Shown here: piece by piece, positions 28,996 through 37,749 of the stretch
Layout of the letters: each line of letters begins with the position of its first letter
Position numbering within the stretch: the first letter of the stretch is position 1
Source: Actinomycetes bacterium
GTDB lineage: Bacteria; Actinomycetota; Acidimicrobiia; Acidimicrobiales; Ilumatobacteraceae
Direction of reading: 5' to 3'
NCBI GenBank assembly: GCA_027491335.1
Contig: JAIXWJ010000053.1
Span: forward strand, 48,878 to 112,877
DNA: 64,000 bases
Made by a program: the position numbers and the translations under genes
Notes under the pieces: model-generated
What the model was told of the DNA's origin: nothing
Databases searched by the model: none
The model's input: only the letters and a program-made list of their open reading frames with translations

Positions 28996-30024
28996 ATGGA
29001 CATCGGAGTCGTACTCCAGACCACCCCACCCGCATCGCGCGTGGTCGACCTCGCCAAGAAGGCCGAGACGTACGGCTTCAGCCACGTCTGGACCTTCGAC
29101 AGCCACATCTTGTGGGAGGAGCCCTTCCCGGTCTTCACGCAGATCCTCAACGAGACGCGCAACGTGATCGTCGGACCCATGGTGACCAACCCGGCCACCC
29201 GCGATTGGACCGTCACCGCGAGTGCGTTCGCCACCTTGAACGAGATGTTCGGAAATCGCACGGTGATCGGTATCGGGCGTGGCGACTCCGCCGTGCGCGT
29301 CACCAACGGCAAGCCGACGACGTTGGCCACCTTGCGCGAGAGCGTTCACGTGATCCGCGAACTCGTGAACGGACGCGCGGTGGACTACAAGGGCGCGAGC
29401 ATCCGTTTGCCATGGGCCACGAAGTCGCGCGCCGAGTTGTGGATCGCCGCATACGGTCCCAAGGCCCTGGCGCTCACCGGAGAGGTGGCCGACGGTTTCA
29501 TCCTGCAGTTGGCGGACCCCAGCATCACCGAGTGGACCATCAAGGCCGTGCGCGACGCGGCCGCGGCCGCCGGGCGCGATCCCAAGAGCGTGACCATCTG
29601 CGTGGCCGCTCCGGCGTACGTCACCGATGGCACCGAAGCCGGTCTCGCTCATGGTCGCGAACAGTGCCGTTGGTTCGGTGGCATGGTGGGCAACCACGTG
29701 GCCGACATCGTCGAGCGCTACGGCGACTCGGCCCCGGTTCCCAAGGCTCTCACCGACTACATCAAGGGTCGCAAGGGTTACGACTACAACGAGCACGGCA
29801 AGGCGGGCAACTCGCACACCACTTTCGTGCCCGACGAGATCGTGGACCGCTTCTGCATCGTCGGACCGGTGGAGGAGCACCTGCGTCGCCTGAACGATTT
29901 GCGTGATCTCGGCGTGGATCAGTTCTCGGTCTACCTGCAACATGATGCGAAGGACGAAACCTTGCGGTCGTACGGTGAGAAAGTGATTCCCGCCATCGCC
30001 GAGCAGGTCGCGGCCAAGAGCTGA
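28996..30024 (+). CDS. LLM-class F420-dependent oxidoreductase
   Basis: A 342-residue luciferase-like (LLM) TIM-barrel protein. Seen: IGVVLQTTPPASRVVDLAKKAE at the N-terminus, NPATRDWTVTASAFATLNEM near 65-84, and GIGRGDSAVR near residue 93, typical of F420-dependent members. The gene is within the pyrimidine operon, 17 bases after mmsA and 18 before the ABC permease. The precise substrate is not known. It could take the place of the missing first step (pyrimidine reduction), or attack a ring as the related flavin enzyme RutA does; both are inference. Confidence 0.82.
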   Translation: MDIGVVLQTTPPASRVVDLAKKAETYGFSHVWTFDSHILWEEPFPVFTQILNETRNVIVGPMVTNPATRDWTVTASAFATLNEMFGNRTVIGIGRGDSAVRVTNGKPTTLATLRESVHVIRELVNGRAVDYKGASIRLPWATKSRAELWIAAYGPKALALTGEVADGFILQLADPSITEWTIKAVRDAAAAAGRDPKSVTICVAAPAYVTDGTEAGLAHGREQCRWFGGMVGNHVADIVERYGDSAPVPKALTDYIKGRKGYDYNEHGKAGNSHTTFVPDEIVDRFCIVGPVEEHLRRLNDLRDLGVDQFSVYLQHDAKDETLRSYGEKVIPAIAEQVAAKS

Positions 30025-30042
30025 ATCGAGTCGAAGAAGCGC

Positions 30043-30954
30043 ATGTCCTCCACCATCACCCGACCGCAGCGAACATCGTTCCTGACGCCTCGTCGTCTTC
30101 GTCGGGTGGCCCTCTTCTTCGCGTCGTTGGTGCTCGTCGCCGTGGCGTGGGAGTTGTACAAGGTGGTGGGTCCCGAAGCCGGCGGGAAGATCTTCGGTTG
30201 GAAGTTGCTGCCGCGCGCCAACGACAACGCCATGCCGCACATCTGGGAGATGCTCGAGCGCTACGGGCGACCCGAGGTTCGGGGTTCCGATCGAAAGATC
30301 TGGTCGGTGGTGTTGGCCGGTGCGTGGTTCTCGTTCCGTCTCGCTCTGGTGGGCTTCTTCGTGGGCACCGCGCTCGGGTTGGGTCTGTCGATCCTGATGG
30401 CCCGATTCAAGGTGGCCGAGCGCGGAATCCTTCCGTACCTCGTGTTGTCGCAGACCGTGCCGCTCATCGCGTTGGCTCCGCTGGTGGTGTCGTGGGGCGG
30501 CAAGTTGTCCATCGGTGATTGGACCTGGCCCCGTTGGCTGTCGGCTTCGGTGCTCGGCGCCTTCCTCGCGTTCTTCCCCGTGGCCGTGGGTGCGCTGAAG
30601 GGTCTCACGTCACCGCCGTCGGCCTCCATCGAACTGATGGACAGTTACGCCGCATCGTGGTGGCAGACGTTGCGCAAACTGCGTTTCCCGGCCGCCGTTC
30701 CGTTCCTCGTGCCGGCACTGAAGTTGGCCGCCTCGGCGTCGGTCATTGGAGTCGTCGTCGCCGAGATTTCGACGGGTTTGAAGGGCGGCATCGGTCGCCT
30801 GATCATCGAGTACGCCCGTGAGGCCACCAGCGATCCGGCCAAGGTGTTCACCGCGGTGTTCGGAGCCGCACTGCTGGGGCTCGCCATGTCGGGCTTCGTC
30901 ACGCTGGCCGACTTGTACATGATGCGCAATCGCCCCAAGGAGGCCAACGCATGA
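30043..30954 (+). CDS. ABC transporter permease (SsuC/TauC family)
   Basis: A 303-residue inner-membrane protein with about six to seven hydrophobic segments and the cytoplasmic EAA-type loop ELMDSYAASWWQTLRKLRFP near residues 200-219. The family imports nitrate, sulfonates, taurine or pyrimidine-like compounds. The residues before the first segment (RPQRTSFLTPRRLRR) are basic, as expected for the inside. It overlaps the ATPase gene by four bases. Position behind pyrimidine-degrading enzymes suggests uptake of a pyrimidine or a breakdown product. Confidence 0.87.
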   Translation: MSSTITRPQRTSFLTPRRLRRVALFFASLVLVAVAWELYKVVGPEAGGKIFGWKLLPRANDNAMPHIWEMLERYGRPEVRGSDRKIWSVVLAGAWFSFRLALVGFFVGTALGLGLSILMARFKVAERGILPYLVLSQTVPLIALAPLVVSWGGKLSIGDWTWPRWLSASVLGAFLAFFPVAVGALKGLTSPPSASIELMDSYAASWWQTLRKLRFPAAVPFLVPALKLAASASVIGVVVAEISTGLKGGIGRLIIEYAREATSDPAKVFTAVFGAALLGLAMSGFVTLADLYMMRNRPKEANA

Positions 30955-31751
30955 GCGCGATCGAGATCAACAACGTCAACAAGGTCTTCAACGCGGGCTC
31001 GGGCAATCAGGTGGTGGCCCTCACCGACATCAACCTCTCCATCGCCTCGGGCGAGTTCGTGTCGCTCATCGGTCCCTCCGGTTGCGGCAAGTCCACCTTG
31101 TTGCGACTCATCGCCAACCTTCTCGAGCCCACCGGCGGCGACATCGTCGTCAACGGCAAGTCTCCCAAGCAGGCGCGTCTCGACCAGGACTACGGTATGG
31201 CCTTCCAGCAGTCCGGATTGTTCGAATGGCGCACGGTGGCCAAGAACATCGAGTTGCCTCTGGAGTTGAAGGGTTGGGACAAGGCCAAGCGCCACGAGCG
31301 AGCCATGGAGATGCTCGAACTGGTGAAGCTGGCCGATTTCGCGGGCCACTATCCCTGGCAGTTGTCGGGCGGTATGCAGCAACGCGTGGCGATCGCTCGC
31401 GCGCTGGCGGTGCATCCCGCGTTGCTGTTGATGGACGAGCCGTTCGGCGCCCTCGACGAGATGACGCGCGAGCACATGCAGAGCGAACTGTTGGGCATCT
31501 GCCGCGCATCGGGAACCACTGTGGTGTTCGTGACGCACTCCATCCCCGAAGCCGTGTATCTCTCGAATCGCGTGGTGGTCATGTCGCCGCGACCCGGTCG
31601 GGTGACCGAGATCGTGGACGTGAGCATCGAGGGCGAGCGCAGCGATGCCACCCGCGACAACTCGGCGTTCTTCAAGGGGATCACCGCGGTGCGCGAGGCA
31701 TTGCGCGGCGTGGAGATGTCGGATCACGTGCGGGGCATCGAGGACCGATGA
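30951..31751 (+). CDS. ABC transporter ATP-binding protein (SsuB/TauB-like)
   Basis: A 266-residue ATPase that powers the importer. Walker A is GPSGCGKSTLL near residues 41-51, the Q-loop is in DYGMAFQQSGLFEWRT, the signature LSGGMQQRVAIARAL near 138-152, Walker B LLLMDEPFGALDE near 160-172 and the switch His in TVVFVTHSIPEAV. Both ends overlap the neighbouring permease genes by four bases (ATGA), so the three subunits are translated together. Two different permeases imply a heterodimeric membrane part. Confidence 0.93.
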   Translation: MSAIEINNVNKVFNAGSGNQVVALTDINLSIASGEFVSLIGPSGCGKSTLLRLIANLLEPTGGDIVVNGKSPKQARLDQDYGMAFQQSGLFEWRTVAKNIELPLELKGWDKAKRHERAMEMLELVKLADFAGHYPWQLSGGMQQRVAIARALAVHPALLLMDEPFGALDEMTREHMQSELLGICRASGTTVVFVTHSIPEAVYLSNRVVVMSPRPGRVTEIVDVSIEGERSDATRDNSAFFKGITAVREALRGVEMSDHVRGIEDR

Positions 31752-32539
31752 GTTCGCGCGCCTCGACCCTCGTTCGCAACGTGTGGCCACCGGCCGTGTT
31801 CGGTGTGTTGTTCCTCGCGCTCTGGGAGTTCGTGGTCAAGTTCTTCGACCTGAAGCCCTACTTCCTCGCCCCTCCGTCCAAGATCTGGCAGAAGTTCACC
31901 GAGAACTTCGATCTGGTGTGGGGTGCGGCCAAGGTGTCGGGCACCAACGCGCTCATCGGTCTGCTGGCCGGCGCGTTGTTCGGCATGGTGATGAGTTTGG
32001 TGCTCAGTCGATTCCGGGTGCTGAACGACCTCATCACGCCGTTGGCCATCGCCCTGAACGCCATCCCCATCTTCGTGTTGGTGGCGGTGCTGAACAACAT
32101 GTTCGCCATCACCAGCGAGGTGCCGCGTCGCATCATGGTGACCCTCGTCGTGTACTTCATCGTGTTGGTCAACGTGGCCAAGGGTCTCACGCAGGTGAGC
32201 CCCACTCACGTGGAGCTGATGCGGTCCTACGCGGCCTCCGACACCCAGATTCTGCGCAAGGTTCGCATCCCGAACGCGGTTCCGTACCTGTTCACGGCCC
32301 TCAAGATCGCGGCGCCGGCCTCGGTCATCACCGCTTTCGTCAGTGAGTATTTCGGTGGTTCGCAAAACGGCCTCGGCAGCCGTATCGCGAGCAACATCGC
32401 CAATTCGAAGAATGCCGTGGCGTGGGCGTACGTGCTCGGGGCATGTTTGCTGGGCCTGGTGTTCTATGTGATCTCCAGCGTGCTGGAGGGCGTTTCCACA
32501 CCCGGTGGTCGCGCCAAACGTTCCCAAGAAGGTCGCTGA
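31748..32539 (+). CDS. ABC transporter permease (second subunit)
   Basis: A 263-residue permease with about six hydrophobic helices (first at residues 12-31, FGVLFLALWEFVVKFF) and the EAA-type loop ELMRSYAASDTQILRKVRIP near residues 158-177. It pairs with the permease at 30043. The two are related but clearly different in sequence, giving an asymmetrical transporter as in some thiamine-precursor and riboflavin importers. Confidence 0.87.
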   Translation: MSSRASTLVRNVWPPAVFGVLFLALWEFVVKFFDLKPYFLAPPSKIWQKFTENFDLVWGAAKVSGTNALIGLLAGALFGMVMSLVLSRFRVLNDLITPLAIALNAIPIFVLVAVLNNMFAITSEVPRRIMVTLVVYFIVLVNVAKGLTQVSPTHVELMRSYAASDTQILRKVRIPNAVPYLFTALKIAAPASVITAFVSEYFGGSQNGLGSRIASNIANSKNAVAWAYVLGACLLGLVFYVISSVLEGVSTPGGRAKRSQEGR

Positions 32540-32541
32540 TC

Positions 32542-32547
32542 TACACT
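32542..32547 (+). promoter_or_regulatory. Internal -10 box TACACT before the binding-protein gene
   Basis: TACACT lies six bases before an in-frame ATG at 32554 and 45 before the preferred start 32593. It would let the binding protein be made in excess over the membrane subunits, as importers need. No convincing -35 is seen. Confidence 0.45.
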
Positions 32548-32592
32548 GGGGACATGAATCCGCGGGCACAGGCCCAAGGGGAGGAGAAAACA

Positions 32593-33753
32593 ATGAGAAG
32601 GAACAAGGGTTGGAAGCTGGCAGCGGGCGTCGTCGCCCTCTCGCTGGCCGCCGCGGCTTGTGGTGGAGATGACGGAGGCTCGGATTCCTCGAGCACCGAA
32701 GCCCCCGCCACCGAGTGCGCGGAGACCACGCCGGTCAAGCTGCAGTTGCAGTGGTTCACCCAGGCTCAGTTCGCCGGCTACTTCGCCGCGATCGACCAGG
32801 GTTACTACGCCGCTCAGTGTCTCGACGTCACCATCGTCGAGGGTGGTGTCGACATCGTCCCGCAGCAGCAGTTGGCTGACGGCGCCGTCGACTTCGCGCT
32901 CTCGTGGGTGCCCAAGGCACTGGCCAGCCGTGAGGCGGGCGCCGACATCGTGAACATCGCGCAGGTCTTCCAGCGCTCGGGCACGCTGCAGGTGTCGTTC
33001 AAGGACTCCGGCATCACCTCGCCGGCCGACTTCGCCGGCAAGAAGATCGGTAACTGGGGCTACGGCAACGAGTTCGAAATCTTCGCCGCGCTCACCAAGG
33101 CCGGTCTCGATCCCGCCGCCGACGTCGAGTTGGTTCAGCAGCAGTTCGACATGGCCGCCCTTTTGGCCGGTGACATCGACGCCGCCGAGGCCATGACCTA
33201 CAACGAGTACGCACAGGTGCTCGAGGCCGTGAACCCGGAGACCGGTGAGCTCTACACCGCCGATGACTTCAACGTCGTCAGCTACGAAGAAGAGGGCGTC
33301 GGCATGTTGCAGGACGCCATCTGGGCTTCGGGCGAGCGTCTGGCCGATGAGGCCTACCGCGCCACCGCCGTGAAGTTCGTGGCCGCTTCGATCCAGGGTT
33401 GGGCGTACTGCCGCGACAATGCTCAGGCGTGCGCCGACATCGTCGTGTCGAAGGGCTCGAAGCTGGGTGCGTCGCACCAGTTGTGGCAGATGAACGAAGT
33501 CAACAAGCTCATCTGGCCCGCCGCTGGTGGCGCCGGCATGATCGACTCGGCTGCTTGGGAGCGCACCGCCACGCTGGCGCAGGAGACCAAGAACCTCGAA
33601 GGTTCGACTGTCCTCACCGCCGCGCCTGACGCGGAGGCCTACACCAACGACATCGTCACCGAGGCGCTCGCGCTTCTCGACGAGCTGGGTGTCGACACCA
33701 AGGGTGAGGGCTTCGCCCCCATCGAGGTGACCCTCAACGTGGGTGGCGCCTGA
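32593..33753 (+). CDS. ABC substrate-binding lipoprotein, NMT1/THI5-like
   Basis: A 386-residue extracellular receptor for the importer encoded upstream. It has a lipoprotein signal, basic MRRNKGWK, hydrophobic stretch and lipobox LAAAAC with Cys at residue 22, then a Gly/Ser/Asp linker. The mature part starts VKLQLQWFTQAQFAGYFAA, the hallmark of NMT1/THI5-like proteins that bind pyrimidine-type or related small molecules. GGGGAGGAG lies eight bases before ATG 32593; an upstream leaderless ATG at 32554 would add 13 residues before the signal. A strong terminator follows, ending the operon begun at 25103. Confidence 0.9.
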   Translation: MRRNKGWKLAAGVVALSLAAAACGGDDGGSDSSSTEAPATECAETTPVKLQLQWFTQAQFAGYFAAIDQGYYAAQCLDVTIVEGGVDIVPQQQLADGAVDFALSWVPKALASREAGADIVNIAQVFQRSGTLQVSFKDSGITSPADFAGKKIGNWGYGNEFEIFAALTKAGLDPAADVELVQQQFDMAALLAGDIDAAEAMTYNEYAQVLEAVNPETGELYTADDFNVVSYEEEGVGMLQDAIWASGERLADEAYRATAVKFVAASIQGWAYCRDNAQACADIVVSKGSKLGASHQLWQMNEVNKLIWPAAGGAGMIDSAAWERTATLAQETKNLEGSTVLTAAPDAEAYTNDIVTEALALLDELGVDTKGEGFAPIEVTLNVGGA

Positions 33754-33783
33754 TCGATCAGGCGTCTCCGTCTCGGAGTACGG

Positions 33784-33813
33784 ACGGGCGGGCTGCGAAA
33801 GCAGCCCGCCCGT
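33784..33813 (+). terminator. Hairpin terminator of the pyrimidine/ABC operon
   Basis: A perfect 13-bp stem, ACGGGCGGGCTGC with GAAA tetraloop, 30 bases after the binding-protein stop. A second perfect palindrome, CGCCTGATCGATCAGGCG (33747-33764), spans that stop codon itself. Confidence 0.85.
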
Positions 33814-33833
33814 TTCGCGTTACCCCATCGGGT

Positions 33834-34703
33834 TTGGCCGCGGCCGCCCCGGTGGTTTTCGTGCTTCTCTGGAGCACCGGCTTCGTGGTGGCCCGTTACG
33901 GCACGCGTGACGCGGGGCCGATGACGTTTCTTTCCATTCGGCTGCTGATCGCCGCCGTCGTGTTGATTCTCATCGCGCGACTCACCAACGCACCGCGCAT
34001 CACCCGCGAGCAAATGAAGTGGGCGGCGCTCACCGGCGTGGGGTTGCACGCGGTGTACCTCGGTGGCGTGTTCATCGCCGCGGACCTCGGACTTCCGTCG
34101 GGCCTGTCGGCCCTGATCTCGGGCCTGCATCCGGTGCTCACGTCGGTGGGTGCCTTGCTGTTGCTGAACGAGACCCTGTCGCGTCGCCAGTGGTTGGGTG
34201 TGGCGTGCGGTGTGGGAGGCGTGGTGGCCGTGGTGGTCGATCGCTTGGGGGCCGGCATCAGCGGCATCACCGCGGGTGCACTGGTGGCCATGGCGATCTC
34301 GGTGCTGGGAATGTCGGCGGGCACGTTGCTGCAACGCTCGCGCGGGGGAACGATGCCCCTGTTGCAGGGCACCGCGGTTCAGTACCTGGTGTCGTCGGTG
34401 GTTCTCGGTGTCGGCGCGGGCACGGTGGAGCGGTTCGAGGTGCGACTCACCGCGCGCTTTTGGTGGTCGTTGGCCTGGGCCGTCGTGGTGTTGTCGATCG
34501 CCGCGGTGTTGATCATGCTGTGGCTGTTGCAGCGGCGAGCCGCCGCTCGCGTGAGCAGTCTGTTCTTTCTCACGCCGGCGTTGAGCACCATCGAGGGCGC
34601 GGTCTTGTTCGACGAACGTTTGGGAGTGTTGGCCGTTCTCGGATTGGTGGTGGCGTTGGCTGGTGTCGCGTTGACGACGCGTCAGCCTCGAACCGCGGGT
34701 TGA
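33834..34703 (+). CDS. EamA-type (DMT) transporter
   Basis: A 289-residue membrane protein with about ten hydrophobic helices in two EamA repeats; the first shows VLLWSTGFVVARYG near residues 9-22 and PSGLSALISGLHPVL near 89-103, the second SSLFFLTPALSTIEGAVLF near 243-261. Such proteins export amino acids or other metabolites. The TTG at 33834 is the most upstream plausible start, directly after the terminator; no promoter or ribosome binding site stands out, so the true start is uncertain. It converges with the aminotransferase. Confidence 0.83.
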   Translation: MAAAAPVVFVLLWSTGFVVARYGTRDAGPMTFLSIRLLIAAVVLILIARLTNAPRITREQMKWAALTGVGLHAVYLGGVFIAADLGLPSGLSALISGLHPVLTSVGALLLLNETLSRRQWLGVACGVGGVVAVVVDRLGAGISGITAGALVAMAISVLGMSAGTLLQRSRGGTMPLLQGTAVQYLVSSVVLGVGAGTVERFEVRLTARFWWSLAWAVVVLSIAAVLIMLWLLQRRAAARVSSLFFLTPALSTIEGAVLFDERLGVLAVLGLVVALAGVALTTRQPRTAG

Positions 34704-34711
34704 ACCCGCGG
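34693..34711. terminator. Bidirectional hairpin between convergent genes
   Basis: CCGCGGG (34693-34699), loop TTGAA, CCCGCGG (34705-34711). The loop contains the stop codon of the EamA gene, and the arm ends just before the stop of the aminotransferase gene on the other strand. Confidence 0.6.
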
Positions 34712-34713
34712 AA

Positions 34714-36069
34714 TCACTTGCCGGTGTAGCGCTTGTCGGCCAGTTCCAACACTTCGTCGAGGATGGCGATGCCCTGACGCATCTCCTCGTCGGTGGTGGT
34801 CAACGGCGGCACCACGTGCATGCGGTTGAAGTGAGTGAAGGGCCACAGGCCCTTGGCCTTGCAGGCGCCGATGAGTTCCACCATCGGAGCGTTGGCCTCG
34901 CCGGCCGCGTTGAAGGGAACCAGCGGCTCGCGGGTGGCGCGATCCTTCACCAACTCGATGGCCCAGAACACGCCGATACCGCGCACGTCGCCCACGCTGG
35001 GGTGCTTGTCCTTCAGCTTCTGCAGTTCGGGTCCGATCACGTCGCGACCGAGGTGGCGGGCATGCTCGATGATGCCCTCCTCCTCGAAGATGTTGATGCT
35101 GGCCACGGCCGACGCGCACGCGAGCGGGTGTCCGCTGTAGGTGAGGCCGCCGGGGAACTGGCGCTCGCGGAACGTGTCGGCGATGCGCTGGCTGATGACG
35201 ACACCACCGAGCGGCAGATAGCCCGAGTTCACGCCCTTGGCGAAGCAGATGAGGTCGGGGGTGACGTCCCAGTTCTGAATGGCGAACCACTCACCGCATC
35301 GGCCGAAGCCCGACATCACTTCGTCGGCGATGAACACGATTCCGTACTCGTCGCACATGGCGCGCACGCCCTCGAGGTAGCCGGGCGGCGGAACCAGAAT
35401 TCCGTTCGTGCCCACGACGCTCTCGAGCATGATGGCCGCCACGGTTTGTGGGCCCTCCACCATGAGCGTGTCGCGCAGGTGCTGCAACGCACGCTGCGAT
35501 TCCTGAATGTCGTCCTCGCTGTGGAACTGCGACCGATAGGGGTAGGGGCCCCAGAACTTGACCACGCCGGGGATGCCGGGCTCGCTCGGCCAACGACGCG
35601 GATCACCGGTGAGTTGAATCGCGCCACCGGTGGCTCCGTGATAGCTGCGGTACGTGGTGAGCACCTTGTGGCGACCGGTGTGCAAGCGCGCCATACGAAT
35701 GGCGTTCTCGGTGGCCTCGGCGCCACCGTTGGTGAAAAAGACCATGTTCAGATCGCCGGGGGCGCGTTCGACGATGAGGCGAGCCGCTTCGCTACGGGCG
35801 TCGTTGGCGTGGATGGGGGCGATGGTGCACAAGCGGGCGGCCTGTTCCTGAATGGCCGCCACCAACTTGGGGTGTTGATGACCGATGTTGACGTTCACCA
35901 ATTGGCTGGAGAAATCGAGGTAGCGCTTGCCGTTCTCGTCCCAGAACCAGCTGCCCTCGGCGCCGGCCACGACGATGGGGCTGATGAGGCCTTGGGCCGA
36001 CCACGAATGGAAGACGTGGGCGCGGTCGTTGGCGAGGGCATCGGAGGTGCGGGTGTCGAGCACGGTCAT
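34714..36069 (-). CDS. Class III aminotransferase, probable beta-alanine/omega-amino acid:pyruvate type
   Basis: A 451-residue PLP enzyme of fold type I. Motifs: FFTNGGAEATENAIRMARLH near residues 112-131, YRSYHGATGGAIQLTGDPRR near 140-159, VFIADEVMSGFGRCG near 244-258 and the PLP lysine Lys278 in ICFAKGVNSGYLPLGG. Class III enzymes of this length act on beta-alanine, taurine or GABA. Given the nearby operon, conversion of beta-alanine to malonate semialdehyde is the best fit (inference). The ATG at 36069 has TAGGCT six bases upstream, so it is transcribed alone, opposite to the operon. Confidence 0.88.
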   Translation of the reverse strand: MTVLDTRTSDALANDRAHVFHSWSAQGLISPIVVAGAEGSWFWDENGKRYLDFSSQLVNVNIGHQHPKLVAAIQEQAARLCTIAPIHANDARSEAARLIVERAPGDLNMVFFTNGGAEATENAIRMARLHTGRHKVLTTYRSYHGATGGAIQLTGDPRRWPSEPGIPGVVKFWGPYPYRSQFHSEDDIQESQRALQHLRDTLMVEGPQTVAAIMLESVVGTNGILVPPPGYLEGVRAMCDEYGIVFIADEVMSGFGRCGEWFAIQNWDVTPDLICFAKGVNSGYLPLGGVVISQRIADTFRERQFPGGLTYSGHPLACASAVASINIFEEEGIIEHARHLGRDVIGPELQKLKDKHPSVGDVRGIGVFWAIELVKDRATREPLVPFNAAGEANAPMVELIGACKAKGLWPFTHFNRMHVVPPLTTTDEEMRQGIAILDEVLELADKRYTGK

Positions 36070-36176
36070 GTCGTCAGCCTATTCGTTACAGATGCGAGTG
36101 AACAGAGTGCGATTTGTGACCGGACAAATCGTTTCGGGGCACACGCTCGGGCCGCACCATTGCTACGGTCGTCGGC

Positions 36177-36845
36177 ATGGGCGAGATGATTTCTTTCAAG
36201 TCGAACGGATCCGAGTGTGGCGGTTACTTGGCCAACGGTGGTGGCGCCGGAGTGATCGTCATTCAGGAATGGTGGGGCCTCGTCCCGCACATTCAGGACG
36301 TGGCCGATCGATTCGCCGCGGCCGGGTACACCGCACTTGCGCCCGACCTGTATCACGGTCAGTCGTCCACCGAGCCCGATGGTGCGGGCAAGTTGATGAT
36401 GGGCTTGAACCTCGCGACGGCGGCCAAGGATCTGTCGGGTGCGGTGGACGAGTTGACGAAGCGCACCGGCACACCCAAGGTCGGCGTGGTCGGTTACTGC
36501 ATGGGCGGAGCGCTCACGTTGATGTTGGCGTGCGAGCGTCCCGACGCCGTGGTCGCCGCGGCCCCGTACTACGGCGTCATCGGTTGGCCCACCGTGCAGC
36601 CCGATTGGAACAAGCTCGCCGCCAAGGTGGTGGGGGAGTACGCCGAGGAGGACGACTTCGCTTCACCCGACAAGGTGTGGGGCTTGGAAGCCGATCTGCG
36701 CGCGTTGGGCAAGGACGTCGCCATGCACGTGCATCCCGGCACGCATCACGCGTTCTTCAACGACACGCGACCCGACGTGTTCAACGAAGGCGCGGCCAAG
36801 ACGGCTTTCGCGCGGACACTCGACTTGTTCGCGTCGACTCTCTGA
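36177..36845 (+). CDS. Dienelactone hydrolase family protein
   Basis: A 222-residue alpha/beta hydrolase with a cysteine nucleophile: GVVGYCMGGALTLMLA near residues 103-118 (Gly-Tyr-Cys-Met-Gly), and His in HVHPGTHHAFFND near 182-194, with an Asp or Glu between. True dienelactone hydrolases open the lactone made in chloroaromatic breakdown, but most relatives act on other esters or lactones. ATG 36177 has TACGGT seven bases upstream (36164-36169) and is divergent from the aminotransferase. It ends one base before the stop of the convergent CoA-ester lyase. Confidence 0.87.
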   Translation: MGEMISFKSNGSECGGYLANGGGAGVIVIQEWWGLVPHIQDVADRFAAAGYTALAPDLYHGQSSTEPDGAGKLMMGLNLATAAKDLSGAVDELTKRTGTPKVGVVGYCMGGALTLMLACERPDAVVAAAPYYGVIGWPTVQPDWNKLAAKVVGEYAEEDDFASPDKVWGLEADLRALGKDVAMHVHPGTHHAFFNDTRPDVFNEGAAKTAFARTLDLFASTL

Positions 36846-36846
36846 T

Positions 36847-37719
36847 TCAGCCCAGTGCCGCGATCGCGGCCTGAACCGCCAGCACGCGGCGCGCGTTGTC
36901 CACGTGCAGGTTCTCGATCATGCGTCCGTCGACCGTGATCACGCCGCGTCCCTCGGCGTTGGCTTCCTCGAAAGCCGCGATCACGCGCTGCGCGTAATCC
37001 ACCTCGTCGGCCGACGGGGCCCACACGTCATTGGCGATCTCCACTTGCGACGGATGGATCAGCGTCTTGCCGTCGAAGCCCATCTGGGCGCCCTGCACGC
37101 ACTCGTCACGGAACGCGTCGAGATCCTTCACGTCGTTGAACACGCCGTCCAGAATCACCTTGCCGGCCTCGCGAGCGCCCAACAATGCCGTGGCCAGATG
37201 CGGCAGCAACGGTGAGCGTCCGCGCACCTGCGTGGCGCGCAGTTCCTTGGCCAGGTCGTTGGTGCCCATCACCAGCGTGCTCACTCGGGGGTGCGAGGCG
37301 ATGGCGCGCACGTCGAAGATGGCGGTGGGGGTCTCGATCATGGCCCAGATCTTCATGCTCCCGGGCGCGCCCGCGGTGGCCAAGGCCGACGAGACCGCTT
37401 CCACTTCCTTGAGCGAATTGATCTTGGGAATCACCACCGCCGACACTCCCGCCATGGCGGCCGCGGCGATGTCGTCGACGCCCCACGGCGTGTCCAGACC
37501 GTTGCAACGGATGGTCAGTTCCTTGGTGCCGTATTCACCGCTGCGCGCGGCGGCCACGGCGTTGCGACGAGCATCGGGCTTGGCATCGGGAGCAACGGCA
37601 TCCTCGAGGTCGAAGATGAGTGCATCGGCCGGGATGGCCTTGGCTTTGTCGAGGGCGCGTTCGTTGGCCGCCGGCATGTACAGAACGGAACGGCGCGGGC
37701 GTAGATCGTTGTTACTCAT
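36847..37719 (-). CDS. HpcH/HpaI (CitE-like) CoA-ester lyase
   Basis: A 290-residue TIM-barrel lyase of the citrate-lyase-beta class: RRSVLYMPAANERALDKAKA at the N-terminus, LIFDLEDAVAPDAKPDAR near residues 34-51 (substrate and Mg2+ binding Glu/Asp), GTNDLAKELRA near 152-162, and GFDGKTLIHPSQVEIAND near 213-230. It cleaves or forms C-C bonds in 3-hydroxy acyl-CoAs such as citramalyl- or malyl-CoA. AAGGAG lies upstream of ATG 37719. It follows the related gene at 37750-38799 by 30 bases on the same strand, so both are one operon. Confidence 0.88.
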   Translation of the reverse strand: MSNNDLRPRRSVLYMPAANERALDKAKAIPADALIFDLEDAVAPDAKPDARRNAVAAARSGEYGTKELTIRCNGLDTPWGVDDIAAAAMAGVSAVVIPKINSLKEVEAVSSALATAGAPGSMKIWAMIETPTAIFDVRAIASHPRVSTLVMGTNDLAKELRATQVRGRSPLLPHLATALLGAREAGKVILDGVFNDVKDLDAFRDECVQGAQMGFDGKTLIHPSQVEIANDVWAPSADEVDYAQRVIAAFEEANAEGRGVITVDGRMIENLHVDNARRVLAVQAAIAALG

Positions 37720-37749
37720 GGATGCGAGATCTCCTTCAAGAAACGTGAA

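Noticed and set aside
32554..32592. Leaderless ATG at 32554 as the main start of the binding lipoprotein.
   Set aside because: It would put 13 polar residues before the signal peptide, while ATG 32593 has a strong ribosome binding site; kept only as an alternative.
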